A stretch of 64,000 nt of DNA from Cunninghamia lanceolata (lineage: Eukaryota; Streptophyta; Pinopsida; Cupressales; Cupressaceae), in assembly GCA_027924645.1 (NCBI GenBank), contig BSBN01000445.1:9345001-9409000 (forward strand), read 5' to 3'. Positions 1 through 12,935 of the stretch are shown in pieces (the first letter of the stretch is position 1; every line of letters starts with the position of its first letter). A program made the translations under genes and the position numbers. The notes under the pieces were generated by a model. That model did not search any database. It had not been told where the DNA came from and worked only from the letters and a program-made list of their open reading frames with translations.

Positions 1-1301
1 TTGAAGGATGTATGACTCTTGAAGTATTAATCCTTCATCTTTATCTAGCTTTGTCTCCTCATTCTAGATGTATGTCCGATTCTTGACTTCAGGCAGCACC
101 TCAATGTTTTCTTTAATTTTCTACACATCAGCATCTAAATGAGTATCTTCATAACCTGATATACAAAAATTTATCATTTCTAAATCATTTAACTGTAAAG
201 GTGAAACAACTCCCAATTGATAGGAATACTCCCCTATTTCATTTTCAAAATGACATTGGATTGGCATCTGATTATGCATAACAATAACAGAGCTTTCTGC
301 ATCTTCAACTTTCATGAATTGTTCATCAAATAACTCACATTTTCCATCTAGTAAGGTATTTGGTTCCATTGACCTGCAGCATTCTTGCATTTGATCATTC
401 AATTTAAAGGAGTCAGCTATGAAATCAAGATTTACTTTCTTTTCTGTGACTCCATTAGTTGCTATCATGGGAACTTCATCAGTAGTAATGCATTTAAATT
501 CTTCCTGCATTTAAATTCTTCAACCTGTCTCCACTCCTTTTTACCATAGAATAACTCAAGGAAAGATGTTTCATTATCCTTATCAAAAGCATTAGGATTA
601 GAATCACAGACTTTATCCTGACAAGTGGTTTCCTCTCTATAATTTTCAAAAGATTCATACCTGCACTCTGCCTCACCCTTATCATAAAGTAGAGAACTCC
701 TATCAATCTCACCATAGAATGACTCAAGGAAAGATGTTTCCTCTTCTTTACCTTCTATAACCGATTCAGCTATTGTGTTTTCTAAACAACTCATCATTAG
801 GGGTGTTGCTTCTCTTTGTTGTTCCAGAATTTGAGTCTTCTCCAACATGACCAAGCAAGCATCACAATCCCTTTCTGAATGCTCTCTGTCATGTATTCTG
901 CACCAACTTTCAATCAGGACATCATTAGTGGATAAACCTAATATTTGACTACATTGTATATTTCTAGACAAGTACAATTCAAAATCTTTAAAGTGGTCCA
1001 CTTCAGTGTCTGGACAACTAATAACTTCTAGTGTTGCATCTGCTTGTTGCTCCAGAATTTATTCATTTTCCTGCCAAGCTTCAGCCCTGAACACATCTAT
1101 AAAGAATATTATTCCTTTCAAAGATAGATCCAACCTTATAAGAAAAGTTACACAATTAATTTCACTATCTTCTATAGTCTGGTGTATCCTGCAACAACTA
1201 GATAAACCAAAGTTAGATAAACTTTGAGGATAAAGTTGCTTATTCAAAGTTTCTTGAAATAAAGGAATGTTAACCTGACAATTGTCCTCATATGCATCCA
1301 T
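1..1301 (-). pseudogene. Unrecognised retroelement ORF, unit 1 (partial, broken)
   Basis: This is the N-terminal three quarters of the array's own protein; the window edge removes the C-terminus. It starts at the ATG at 1301 (MDAYEDNC). An in-frame TAA at 1059-1061 replaces a Glu codon kept in units 2 and 3. Near 490-510 a 17-bp direct duplication shifts the frame, and further TAG codons sit at 121-123 and near 67, where other units have CAG. Visible features are a Cys/His cluster of the form C-x2-H-x3-H-x4-C-x2-C (near 870-910), two repeats of an ETSFLE-x-FYG motif, and a strongly acidic composition. I recognise no family. The cluster might bind zinc, but that is a guess. Confidence 0.6.
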
Positions 1302-1543
1302 CAAAATGAGACTCTATTTTCAAGTTTTTTTTAGGATTTTGAAATTTTAATGAGATCTATCATATCTCAGAATAAAACTCTGAAAGCTCAGAAAATTCAA
1401 CGAATCTTTGAAGTTTTGAGCTAGATCCTTCCAAGGATGCAACCAAAACCTCTCAGATAAGAGATATTTGTAGACATTAACCTCAAATGATGAAATATTT
1501 ATGCAACATTTGCAGAAATTCACAAATTCTTTGTTCAGGCCCT

Positions 1544-1556
1544 CCTTCTAGCACTA
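1544..1556 (-). other. Candidate primer-binding site, unit 1
   Basis: On the minus strand this reads as a decayed form of TGGCGCTAGAAGG, five bases inside the proposed LTR end. It lies between the LTR and the ORF leader, where a reverse-transcription primer site belongs. The matching tRNA was not identified. Confidence 0.4.
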
Positions 1557-2812
1557 ATTTATGTTGATGATGATGTTAGTCATAAACAAACATAGAATAA
1601 AAGTTACACAACAACCTTTACTCATCTTGTAAGATACGATGAACTCAAAGAATTCATGATCCCAAGTCTCCATTGATTAGTTCATAATCTACTGATGTTA
1701 CTCAGTGGTTGATGTGTGTTGCTATTTTCCATTTAGGGGCCTTACGTTCTTCAGTAATTTCTACAAAGTTCATCATTATTTCTCCATATGTCCTATCCTT
1801 TATATCTGCTCTACATAAATCTCCAAATTATTCTACCTTTGCACTATGAATTCACTCAAATAATGTGCCTACAGGTTGATATTTGCATGATTTCTACCAT
1901 TACTTGCAATTCTTTGCATGATATTTTCAACACTACATGCATTTAGCTCAAATATGCTAATAATATTTAGTTATCTATGAGATGTCAGCATATTTCCTGT
2001 TACTTGCTTCTGATTATCTCTTATTTGCAATTATGATGGTGAATTATTCTGAAATTAAAAGAAATGTAAATGAATACTTCAAATTTGGTGAATCTTAGCT
2101 ATTGAACCACATACATACCAGATATAGTCATGAGGAGAAGAAATCAAACCATATTTTCACCAGGATGTTCCACAACTAGATACAAATGATGCTAACTTCA
2201 AAGGAAAAGGAATGAAAACAACACATACAGACTGATAAGCACTCCAAGGGACATAGCAAATCAAACCATGTATCAAGAATTCAAACACTGATTACTTAGG
2301 ATTTATGATGATTTGTAATCAAATGGTCTTCTCTTTCATTAAGTATGCAATGATATGTATGCTTACAATAACTTTGAAATAGGCCCTGATATTTCAGCAG
2401 TCAAATTTCAATTAAGCTTTTGAATGCTCAAATTATCACATCCCTACACCTTTTATAGAATAAGGTGAGGGAACGGTTACAAATGACCTACGGTCAGGAT
2501 TTATCTATTAAGATCAATTGTCTAGATGAATAGCACGGGCCTGCCAGTTGGCAACCACATAGCTGGCATAGAATATTGTAGCATCTTTGACCTAGTCCAT
2601 CCTCCAGCTAACAAATAGCATATTTGACAATATCCTCCTCAGCTCTGGTTCATGTTACCTTTGCATGCAACTCTGTAATTTTTAGCCACCCTGATCTTAG
2701 CCTCAAACAACTCCACCGTCCTGCAATAAACATACAAGAAATAAGCATCAGCTTCATTTAATATCTAGTAGGAAGATAAAAATTACATTAAAATAGGTTG
2801 AATGTGCAAACC

Positions 2813-2821
2813 TATATATAT
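2813..2821 (-). promoter_or_regulatory. TATA box of proposed LTR, unit 1
   Basis: A TATATATA run on the minus strand lies between the palindromic box array and the ORF. The same site is present at 8639-8647 and 14449-14455 in the other two units. Confidence 0.4.
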
Positions 2822-3479
2822 CGGGTTATGAATACTGAGCATCTATGAAATTACGCGTAATTAAATATCCATAGGTGATCAAGAGGGTCTGGGTGGCTAT
2901 CGTTGTCTGGAAAACATGCTATCAAGCCCTAAAATGTCTTCAATGTCTGATTAGGTCCATGGTCATTTGAGTGATTTTTGATAAAAATATCAAAAATATG
3001 ATTTTTGGTATTTTCTACATCTTGGTAAATTGTATTATCGGAGGCCTTCGGAGCGAAATTAGGGCTCAAGACTTTGTCGATAACTTGGCGTTAACCCTAA
3101 GTAATCGGGCAACTCAAACTAGATAACTAGTTTATCTTTCCAATGAGTCCAAAAAGTTTAAATTCTGATAAAATAGCTAGGAGTTATGACCCTGCCAAGG
3201 GGAAGGTAAAAAATTTCCTAATTTTTTGAGTTTCTTTGAATTCTTGCAAATAGTTTCACCTTTCGGTAGCTTTTTTTGTATTCCAAGGGTAATGTGACCC
3301 TTCATATGATATGCAAACCTTACATTTTCAGTTATCGCATGCATAAGATCATGCATATGCAATACATGTGCTTTTGTTCACTAAATTCCATTGAATAAAA
3401 CTATCGGGTCCGGGTATGCATGTTAGCTAATATGAGGGATATTAACTAATATGACTCTCTTCATAGATCGGGATACGAT

Positions 3480-3992
3480 GATTATGTCATCATCATGGAT
3501 GGGATTCGTTAAAATGTGAAAGGCTGATGTCATGGTCATACTGAAGGAAATCGGGATGTTAAGAAATATGACCCTGATATTGAGGAATATCACCCTCCGA
3601 ATAAGATGATGTCATAGTCATGTCGAGCTTTTTATATTGGGTCATAATGATGTCACCGTCATGTTAGGAAAGATCAGTCATATTAGAAAAGATGACTGAT
3701 GTTGGAAAATAGATGAGCTTCAGATGTCAAGCCAATTGATGATGTCATCATCATATCAGGTCCTTTGTGGAATGGGACAAGCTAACATCATCATCATGTT
3801 AATGAAGATGTGTCATATTAACGAATGTGACCCCCTTTCGAAAGATTAGGATGACGTCACTATCATATTATTTAAAAGGGTGATCGTTGGATACGTACCT
3901 CTGCGAGGTAAAAAGGATGATGACGTCACCATCAAGGTGATTTCCTAATTTCTTTGTTCATCGGGATTGGATGACATCATTGGCATATTGGC
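3480..3992. repeat. Array of TGACGTCA-like palindromic boxes, unit 1
   Basis: About nine boxes follow a degenerate pattern GATGACGTCAYCRTCATRTT, near 3484, 3528, 3605, 3648, 3738, 3786, 3850, 3918 and 3970, spaced roughly 45-90 bp. The perfect core TGACGTCA is a known target of plant bZIP factors. Its enrichment upstream of the TATA box suggests an LTR enhancer, which is inference. Confidence 0.55.
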
Positions 3993-4008
3993 ACGAGGGT
4001 GATATTCT

Positions 4009-4078
4009 GCGGCAGGGTGATATTTGAAATATCAAGTGATATTCGCAAGATCGGGTGATATTCGAAATATGACCCCTG
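4009..4078. repeat. Short minisatellite GGGTGATATTCGAAATATC, unit 1
   Basis: About three degenerate copies of a 19-21-bp unit, itself partly palindromic (ATATTCGAAATAT). Unit 2 has fewer copies (about 9840-9895) and unit 3 more (about 15645-15745). Confidence 0.6.
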
Positions 4079-5243
4079 CAAAATATATGAAGTTGTTTGG
4101 CGGGCAAATATAGTTATTACCTAAAATTGACTTCTGGAGTTTGCAGACCAAATGATTATCAGGTGATAAACTGGCCTCGGGATGATCTAACATAAGGTGA
4201 CTGATGTTAAGGAATATGAGCCCCCCAGGAATATTAGGTTTGACCAGGACTTTGACTTGTCATAACTTTCTCATTTGGCCGAATTTTAGGGTGATGTAAA
4301 AAGCAAACCTGCCTAGAATTTTAAACTCTTTCACATGGCAGGCTTCTTGAGGAAAGATTCAGACTTTGGAATTTGGGTTCAGACTTCAAGATCACAAATA
4401 TACCTGACATTAAGCACATACATACTGACTGATGTTGTTTTACCATTACTGCCCAGAACAGAAAAGCAAAGGAGCAAGCCAGCAAAGTTGGGTCCTTGTT
4501 TTGTCAAGTCAAAATGGGGCGTGTTGTGTAACCACACAACAACTTGCCACCAAAGAAAACAAACTAAATTCCAATGATTCAAGTGATGTGAACACACTCT
4601 AACATAGTATTCTAACTCTTTCTAAGCATGAGCACTTGTAATCTTTCTGAATGATAAGGTTTTCATCATGGCAACAATGCTAATAAAGGATCAGGTGTGT
4701 GCAAATGATTAATTATCCTCATCTTGAAAGCAAGTTGAAAGCATGAGTAGCTGATGTTAAGCTACATAGTTTGGGAGCATCCCTCGTAGCCAACCTAGAT
4801 AGAGCCTTGCTTCCAGCAGGCGTCCATAGCCCCGGCAAGGTTATCTATACAATTCCCCTAAGTAGAGCCCCACTGCCAGCAGGCATCTATAGCTCTAATA
4901 GAGTTACTTAAATGGCCTAATTTTATTTCTTTTCTAATTTTTTAATATTTAATAGTCTATAAATCTGATGTCATCATGTAAGCTTAGTGTGCAAGGTATG
5001 GTCACTTGCTGATTCAGGTTGGAGATTGTATTGGTAGCAAGGGAGTCTCTTTGGATTTTTCACTTAATATGTATACTTGTGTGTTCAACAAACCCAAGGC
5101 TGTTAGGTGAGTCATTGTGAAAGAGTCACTTTGGTCAAGAAAAGGCACCCTGATGAAAAAATATCACAGACCTGATCATAAGTACTTCTCAGAATGAGTC
5201 ATAACCTATATGTAAATTTGTTCTCATCACTTGAATCTTAACA

Positions 5244-5427
5244 ATTTAGTTATTTTCTTGGGGTGATGAGCTGCATCATCTTGACTAACCAAAATAGAAC
5301 TCAACAAAAAAACAAAACAAAAACAAAACACAATAAGCAAACTGTACAAACAACTAACTACAAAAGGAAACAACATAAAACAAAACAAGAAAGCAAAGAA
5401 AGGAAACAAAACAACTACTCTACCAAA
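5244..5427 (-). other. 3' end of internal region 2, A/C-rich tract
   Basis: Between the proposed LTR edge and the ORF end lies a low-complexity tract of A with scattered C (T/G-rich on the minus strand). Next to the LTR the minus strand reads CCCCAAGAAAATAAC, the only candidate polypurine tract I can find, and it is weak. Short ORFs through the tract are low-complexity artefacts. Confidence 0.35.
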
Positions 5428-7128
5428 CTATATACAAACGCTACAAGGTAAATAAAACCCATGATAAGATCCAAAGACACCTGTATTTACATACTTCCTT
5501 ATATTGTGCAGGAGCATTAGGGCACTAGTTATGGTTCTAATCCTAGCAAATTCATCCTTGTATTCTGAAAGATATTCTTGTATTCTAAATTCATTGTGTT
5601 TAACAGAATAACCTCTGATTATCAGCAACTGAGGAAGCTCATCATGTTCACAATTAATCCATATGCATGTCTTATCTCCTGAATTTCCATAATCAAAATA
5701 GTATTCAACACTATTTACTATGGAAAGGAGAAATACAACCTGATGTATTTCTCATCCTATTGAATATGCTTCGTCATTGACAACTGGTCCTCCATTTGAC
5801 TTGGCACTTTCATTTCTTAGCTTAGTATTTAGTCTCACTTCAAATGGAAGGATGTATGACTCTTGAAGTATTAATCCTTCATCTTTATCCAGCTTTGTCT
5901 CCTCATTCTGGATGTATGTCTGATTCTTGACTTCAGGCAGCACCTCAATGTTTTCTTTAATTTTCTGCACATCAGCATTGAAATGAGTATCTTCATAACC
6001 TGATATATAGAAATTTATCATTTCTAAATCATTTAACTGTAAAGGTGAAACAACTCCCAATTGATAGGAATACTCCCCTATTTCATTTTCAAAATGACAT
6101 TGGATTGGCATTTGATTATGCACAACAATTCCAAAGCTTTCTGCATCTTCAACTTTCATGAATTGTTCATCAAATAACTCACATTTTCCATCCAGTAAGA
6201 TATCTGGTTCCATTGACCTACAACATTCTTGCATTTGATCATTTAATTTAAAGGAGTCAGCTATGAAATCAGGATTTACTTTCTTTTCTATGACTCCATT
6301 AGTTGCTATCATGGGAACTTCATCAGTAGTAATGTATTTAAATTCTTTTACTTGTCTCCATTCCTTTTTACCATAGAATAACTCAAGGAAAGATGTTTCA
6401 TTATCCTTATCAAAAGCATTAGGATCAAAATCAAAGACTTTATCGTGACAAGTGGTTTCCTCTCTATAATTTTCAAAAGATTCATACCTGCACTCTGTCT
6501 CGCCCTTATCATAAAGTAGAGAACTCCTATCAATCTCACCATAGAATGACTCAAGGAAAGATGTTTCCTCTTCTTTACCTTCTATAACCGATTCAGCTAT
6601 TGTGTTTTCTAAACAACTCATCATTAGGGGTGTTGCTTCTCTTTGCTGTTCCATAATTCAAGTCTTCTCCAACATGACCAAGCAAGCATCACAATCCCTT
6701 TTTGAATGCTCTCCGTCATGTAATCTGCACCAACTTTCAATCAAGACATCATCAGTGGATAAACCTAATATTTGACTACACTGTATATTTCTAGACAAGT
6801 ACAATTCAAAATCTTTAAAGCGGTCCACTTCAGTGTCTGGACAACTAATAACTTCTCGTGCTGCATCTGCTTGTTGCTCCAGAATTTCTTCATTTTCCTA
6901 CCAGGCTTTAGCCCTGAACACATCTATAAAGAATATTATTCCTTTCAAATATAGATCCAACCTTATAAGAAAAGTTAGATAATTAATTTCACTGTCTTCT
7001 ACAGTCTGGTGTATCCTACAACAACTGGATAAACCAAAGTTAGATAAACTTTGAGGATAAAGTTGCTTATTCAAAGTTTCCTGGAATAAAGGAATGTTAA
7101 CCTGACAATTGTCCTCATATGCATCCAT
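5428..7128 (-). pseudogene. Unrecognised retroelement ORF, unit 2 (full length, broken)
   Basis: This is the fullest copy. From the ATG at 7128 to the TAG at 5428 there are 567 codons in one frame, interrupted by stops at 6898-6900 (Gln to TAG), near 6655 (a TGA where unit 3 has Gln) and at 5749-5751 (a TGA shared with unit 3). The longest open part is 300 codons (5752-6654). It keeps the C-x2-H-x3-H-x4-C-x2-C cluster near 6690-6730 and both ETSFLE-x-FYG repeats. The shared TGA may be the true end, in which case the ORF is about 460 codons and 5428-5748 is an open 3' tail. It has no gag, protease, RT or integrase signature. Function unknown. Confidence 0.6.
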
Positions 7129-7369
7129 CAAAATGAGACTCTATTTTCAATTTTTTTTAGGATTTTGAAATTTTAATGAGATCTATCATATCTCAGAATA
7201 AAACTTTGAAAGCTCAGAAAATTCAATGAATCTTTGAAGCTTTGAGCTAGATCCTTCCAAGGATGCAACCAAAACCTCTCAGATAAGAGATATTTGCAGA
7301 CATTAACCTCAAATGATGAAATATTTATGCAACATTTGTAGAAATTCACAGATTCTTTGTTCAGGTCGT

Positions 7370-7382
7370 CCTTCTAGCGCCA
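7370..7382 (-). other. Candidate primer-binding site, unit 2
   Basis: The minus strand reads TGGCGCTAGAAGG, the least decayed of the three copies. It starts five bases from the proposed LTR end at 7388. The TGGCGC start resembles primer sites of several plant gypsy lineages. Confidence 0.45.
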
Positions 7383-8638
7383 ATTTATGTTGATGATGAT
7401 GTTAGTCATAAACAAACATAGAATAAAAGTTACACGACAACCTTTACTCATCTTGAAAGATACGATGAACTCAAAGAATTCATGATCCCAAGTCTCCATT
7501 GATTAGTTCATAATCTACTGACGTTACTCAGTGGTTGATGTGTGTTGCTATTTTCCATTTAGGGGCCTTATGTTCTTTAGTAATTTCTGCAAAGTTCATC
7601 ATTATTTCTCCATATGTCTTGTCCTTTATATCTGCTCTACATAAATCTCCAAATTATTCTACCTTTGCACTATGAATTCACTCAAATAATTTACCTACAG
7701 GTTGATATTTGCATGATTTCTACCATTACTTGCAATTCTTTGCATGATATTTTTAACACTACATGCATTTAGCTCAAATATGCTAATAATATTTAGTTAT
7801 CTATGAGATGTCAGCATATTTCATGTTACTTGCTTCTGATTATCTATTATTTGCAATTATGATGGTGAATTATTCTGAAATTAAAAGAAATGTAAATGAA
7901 TACTTCAAATTTGGTGAATCTTAGCTATTGAACCACATACATACCAGATACAGTTATGAGGAGAAGAAATCAAACCATATTTTCACCAGGATGTTCCACA
8001 GCTAGATACAAATGATGCTAACTTCAAAGGAAAAGGAATGAAAACAACACATACAGACTGATAAGCACTCCAAGGGACACAGCAAATCAAAGCATGAATC
8101 AAGAATTCAAACACTGATTACTTAGAATTTATGATGATTTGTAATCAAATGGTCTTCCCTTTCATTAAGTATGCAATGATATGTATGCTTACAATAGCTT
8201 TGAATTAGGCCCTGATATTTCAGCAATCAAATTTCAATTAAGCTTCTGAATGCTCAAATTATCACATCCCTGCACCTTTTATAGAATAAGGTGAGGGAAT
8301 GGTTACAAATGACCTACGGTCAGAATTTATCTATTAAGATCAACAATCCAGATGAATAGCACGGGCCTGCCAGTTGGCAACTACATAGTTGGCATAGAAT
8401 ATTCTAGCATGCTTGACCTAGTCCATCCTCCAGCTAACAAATAGCATATTTGACAATATCCTTCTCAGCTCTGGTTCATGTTACCTCTGCATGCAACTCT
8501 GTAATTTTCAGCCATCCTGATCTTAGCCTCAAACAGCTCCACTGTCCTACAATAAACAGACAAGAAATAAGCATCAGCTTCATTTAATATCCAGCAGGAA
8601 GATAAAAATTACATTAAAACAGGCTGAATGTGCAAACC

Positions 8639-8647
8639 TATATATAT
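8639..8647 (-). promoter_or_regulatory. TATA box of proposed LTR, unit 2
   Basis: Conserved TATATATA run on the minus strand, in the same place as in units 1 and 3. Confidence 0.4.
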
Positions 8648-9324
8648 CTGGTTATGAATACTGAGCATCTATGAAAATTCGCGTAATTAAATGTCCATAG
8701 GTGGTCAAGAGGGTCTGGGTGGCTATAGTTGACTGGAAAACATGCTATTAGGCCCTAAAATGGCTTCAATGTCTAATCAGGTCCATGGTCATTTGAGTGA
8801 TTTTTGATAAAAATATTAAAAATATGATTTTTGATAAAAATATCAAAAATATGATTTTTGCTATTTTCTACATCTTGGTAAATTGCATTTTCGAAGGACT
8901 TCGTAGCGAATTAGGGCTCAAGACTTCATCAGTAACTTGGCATTAAGCCTAAGTAACTAGGCAACTCAAACTAGATAACTAGTTTATCTTTCCAATGAGT
9001 CCAAACAGTTTAAATTCTAATAAAATAGCTAGGAGTTATGACCCTGCCAAGGGGAAGGTAAAAAATTTCCTAATTTTTTGAGTTTCCTTGAATTCTTGCA
9101 AATAGTTTCACCTTCCGGTAGCTTTTTTTGTATTCCAAGGGTAATGTGACCCTTCATATGATATGCAAGCCTTACATTTTTAGTTATTGCATGCATAAGA
9201 TCATGCATATGCAATACATGCGCTTTTGTTCACTAAATTCCATTGAATAAAACTATCGGGTCCGGGTATGCACGTTAGCTAATATGAGGGATATTAACTA
9301 ATATGACTCTCTTCATAGATCGGG

Positions 9325-9815
9325 ATACGATGATTATGTCATCATAATGGACGGCTTTGTTAAAATGTGAAAGGCTGACGTCATGGTTATACTAAATATG
9401 ACCCTGATATTGAGGAATGTCACCCTTTGAATAAGATGACATCACAGTCATGTCGAGCTTTTCATATCGTGTCAGAATGACATCACCGTCATGTTAGGAA
9501 AGATCAGTCATATTAGAAAAGATGACTGATGTTAGAAAATAGATGAGCTTCGGATGTCAAGTTGATTGATGATGTCATCATCATATCAGGTCCTTTGTGG
9601 AATGGGATAAGCTGATGTCATCATCATGTTAACAAAGATTAGTCATATTAATGAATGTGACCCCCTTTCGAAAGATTAGGATGACATCACCATCATAATA
9701 TTTAAAAGGGCGATCGTTGGATACGTACCTACGCGAGGTAAAAAGGATGATGATGTCACCATTAGGGTGATTTCCTGATTTCTTTGTTCATCGGGATTGG
9801 ATGACGTCATCGGCA
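9325..9815. repeat. TGACGTCA-like box array, unit 2
   Basis: Same boxes as in unit 1. Individual boxes differ at the central CG, as expected from cytosine deamination. A perfect TGACGTCA core survives near 9803. Confidence 0.5.
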
Positions 9816-11236
9816 TATTGGCACTGGGGTGATATTCTGCGGCAGGGTGATATTTGAAATATCGGGTGATATTCAAAATATAACCCCTGTAAAATATATG
9901 AAGCTGTTTGACGGGCAAATATAGTTATTACCTAAAATTGACGTCTAGAGTTCATGGACCAAATGATTATCGGGTGATAAACTAGCCTCAGGGTGATCTA
10001 ACGTAAGGTGACTGATGTTAAGGAATATGACCCCCCAGGAATATCAGGTTTGACCAGGACTTTGACTTATCATAACTTTCTCATTTGGCCAAATTTTAGG
10101 GTGATGTAAAAGGCAAACCTGCCTAGAATTTTACACTCTTTCACATGGCATGCTTCTTGAGGAAAGATTCAGACTTTGGAATTTGGGTTCAGACTTCAAG
10201 ATCACAAATATACCTAACATTGAGCACATACATACTGACTGATGTTGTTTTACCATTACTGCCCAGAACACAAAAGCAAAGGAGCAAGCCAGCAAAGTTG
10301 GGTCCCTATTTTGTCAAGTCAAAATGGGGCATGTTGTGTAACCACACAACAACTTGCCACCAAATAAAACTAACTAACTTACAATGATTCAAGTGATGTG
10401 AACACACTCTAACATAGTATTCTAACTCTTTCTAAGCATGAGCACTTATAATCTTTCTGAATGATAAGGTTTTCATCATGGAAACAATGCTAATAAAGGA
10501 TCAGGTGTGTACAAATGATTAATTATCCTCATCTTGAAAGCAAGTTGAAAGCATGAGTAGTTGATGTTAAGCTACATAGTTTGGGAACATCCCTCATAGC
10601 CAACCTGGATAGAGCCTTTTTTCCAGCAAGCATCCATAGCCCCGACAAGGTTATCTATACAATCCCCCTAAGTAGAGCCCCACTGCCAGCAGGCGTCTAT
10701 AGCTCCCGTAGAGTTACTTAGATGGCCTAATTTTATTTCTTTTCTGATTTTTCAATATTTTATAGTCTATAAATCTGATGTCATCATGTAAGCTGTGTGC
10801 AAGGTATGGTCACTTGCTAATTTAGGTTGGAGATTGTATTGGTAGCAAGGGAGTCCCTTTGGATTTTTCACTTAACACATATACTTGTGTGTTCAACAAA
10901 CCCAAGGCTATTAGGTGAGTCATTGTGAAAGAGTCACTTTGGTCAAGAAAAGGCACCCTGATGAAAAAATATCACAGACCTGATCATAAGTACTTCCTAG
11001 AATGAGTCATAACCTATATGTAAATTTGTTCTTATCACTTGAATCTTAACAATTTTAGTTATTTTCTTGGGGTGATGAGCTACATCATCTTGACTAACCA
11101 AAACAAAACTCAACAAGCAAACAAAACAAAAACAAAACACACTAAGCAAACTGTACAAACAACTAACTACAAAAGGAAACAACAGAAAACAAAATAAGAA
11201 AGCAAAGAAAGGAAACAAAACAACTACTCTACCAAA

Positions 11237-12935
11237 CTATATACAAACCCTACGAGGTAAATAAAACCAATGATAAGATCCAAAGACACCTGTATTTGCA
11301 TACTTCCTTATATTGTACAGGAGCATCGGGGCACTAGTTATGGTTCTAATCCTAGCAAATTAATCCTTGTATTCTGAAAAATATTCTTGTATTCTAAATT
11401 CATTGTGTTGAATAGAATAACCTCTGATTATCAGCAACTGAGGAAGCTCATCATGTTCATGATTAACCCATATGTATGTTTTATCTCCTGAATTTCCATA
11501 ATCAAAATAGTATTCAACACTATTTACTGTGGAAAGGAGAAATACAACCTGACGTATTTGTCATCCTGTTGAATGTGTTTCTTCATTGACAACTGGTCCT
11601 CCATTTGACTTGGCACTTTCATTGCTTAGCTCAGTATTTAGTCTCACTTCAAATTGAAGGATGTATGACCCTTGAAGTATTAATCCTTCATCTTTATCTA
11701 GCTTTGTCTCCTCATTCTGGATGTATGTCCAATTCTTGACTTCAGGCAGCACCTCAATGTTTTCTTTAATTTTCTGCACACCAGCATCTAAATGAGTATC
11801 TTCATAACCTGATATACAAAAATTTATCATTTCTAAATCATTTAATTGTAAAGGTGAAACAACTCCCAATTGATAGGAATGCTCCCCTATTTCATTTTCA
11901 AAATGACATTGGATTGACATATGATTATGCACAACAATTCCAAAGCTTTCTGCATCTTCAACTTTCATGAATTGTTCATCAAATAACTCACATTTTCCAT
12001 CTAGTAAGGTATCTGGTTCCATTGACCTGCAACATTCTTGCATTTGATCATTCAATCTAAAGGTGTCAGCTATGAAATCAGGATTTACTTTCTTTTCTAT
12101 GACTCCATTAGTTGCTATCATGGGAACTTCATCAGTAGTAATGCATTTAAATTCTTCCACCTGTCTCCATTCCTTTTTACCATAGAATAACTCAAGGAAA
12201 GATGGTTCATTATCCTTATCAAAAGCATTAGGATCAGAATCAAAGACTTTATCCTGACAAGTGGTTTCCTCTCTATAATTTTCAAAAGATTCATATCTGC
12301 ACTTTGCCTCGCCCTTATCATAAAGTAGAGAACTCCTATCAATCTCACCATAGAATGACTCAAGGAAAGATGTTTCCTCTTCTTTACCTTCTATAACCGA
12401 TTCAGCTATTGTGTTTTCTAAACAACTCATCATTAGGGCTGTTGCTTCTCTTTGCTGTTCCAGAATTTGAGTCTTCTCCAACATGACCAAGCAAGCATCA
12501 CAATCCCTTTCTAAATGCTCTCCATCATGTAATCTGCACCAACTTTCAATCATGACATCATCAGTGGATAAACCTAATATTTGACTACACTATATTTCTA
12601 GACAAGTACAATTCAAAATCTTTAAAGCGGTCCACTTCAATGTCTGGACAACTAATAACTTCTGGTGCTGCATCTGCTTGTTGCTCCAGAATTTCTTCAT
12701 TTTCCTGCTAGGCTTCAGCCTTGAACACATCTATAAAGAATATTATTCCTTTCAAATATAGATCCAACCTTATAAGAAAAGTTAGATAATTAATTTCACT
12801 GTCTTCTACAGTCTGGTGTATCCTGCAACAACTGGATAAAACAAAGTTAGATAAACTTTGAGGATAAACCTGCCTATTCAAAGTTTCCTGAAATAAAAGA
12901 ATGTTAACCTAACAATTGTCCTCATATGCATCCAT
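11237..12935 (-). pseudogene. Unrecognised retroelement ORF, unit 3 (broken)
   Basis: It starts at the ATG at 12935. The longest open part is 330 codons (11561-12553). Lesions differ from the other units: a Gln-to-TAA near the start, a TAG near 12709 and a 2-bp deletion near 12590 that shifts the frame. Past the TGA shared with unit 2, the tail has one more stop and ends at 11237. The Cys/His cluster is intact near 12500-12545, and the repeats read ETSFLESFYG and EPSFLELFYG. Most disabling changes are private to one unit, so the common ancestor was probably open along most of its length. Family unknown. Confidence 0.6.

Larger units (their letters stand above)
1562..5243 (-). repeat. Proposed LTR 1 of the array element (about 3.68 kb)
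   Basis: Read on the minus strand it begins TGTTAAGATTC (at 5243) and ends ATCATCAACA (at 1562), so it has TG/CA ends. A primer-site-like sequence follows the 3' end. Inside, in minus-strand order, come a block with TGACGTCA-like boxes (about 3990-3480), a TATA box (2821-2813) and about 1.2 kb that would be R/U5. That order fits a U3-R-U5 layout. No coding region is convincing: short ORFs on both strands here have no recognisable features. The right-hand boundary is less certain than the left because the polypurine tract next to it is weak. Confidence 0.5.
7388..11051 (-). repeat. Proposed LTR 2 of the array element (about 3.66 kb)
   Basis: It has the same termini and internal order as the first LTR: TGTTAAGATTC at 11051 and ATCATCAACA at 7388 on the minus strand. 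A 28-bp tandem duplication near 8806-8862 is unique to this copy. It is flanked on both sides by internal regions of exactly the same length (2144 bp), which supports an LTR shared by two units. Confidence 0.5.

Noticed and set aside
3177..3362. Minus-strand ORF of 61 codons rich in His/Lys, repeated at 9029-9214
   Set aside because: It is not clearly maintained in unit 3 and sits in proposed LTR sequence. No evidence that it is coding.
4335..4577. Plus-strand ORF of 80 codons (MAGFLRKDSDFG...) also open at 10145-10387 and 16007-16231
   Set aside because: It lies inside the proposed LTR, antisense to the element, and has no recognisable domain. The units are similar enough that an open frame can persist by chance.
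5227..5451. Phe/Leu-rich minus ORF and Lys/Thr/Asn-rich plus ORF, also at 10997-11218
   Set aside because: Both read through the same A/C low-complexity tract; composition explains them.
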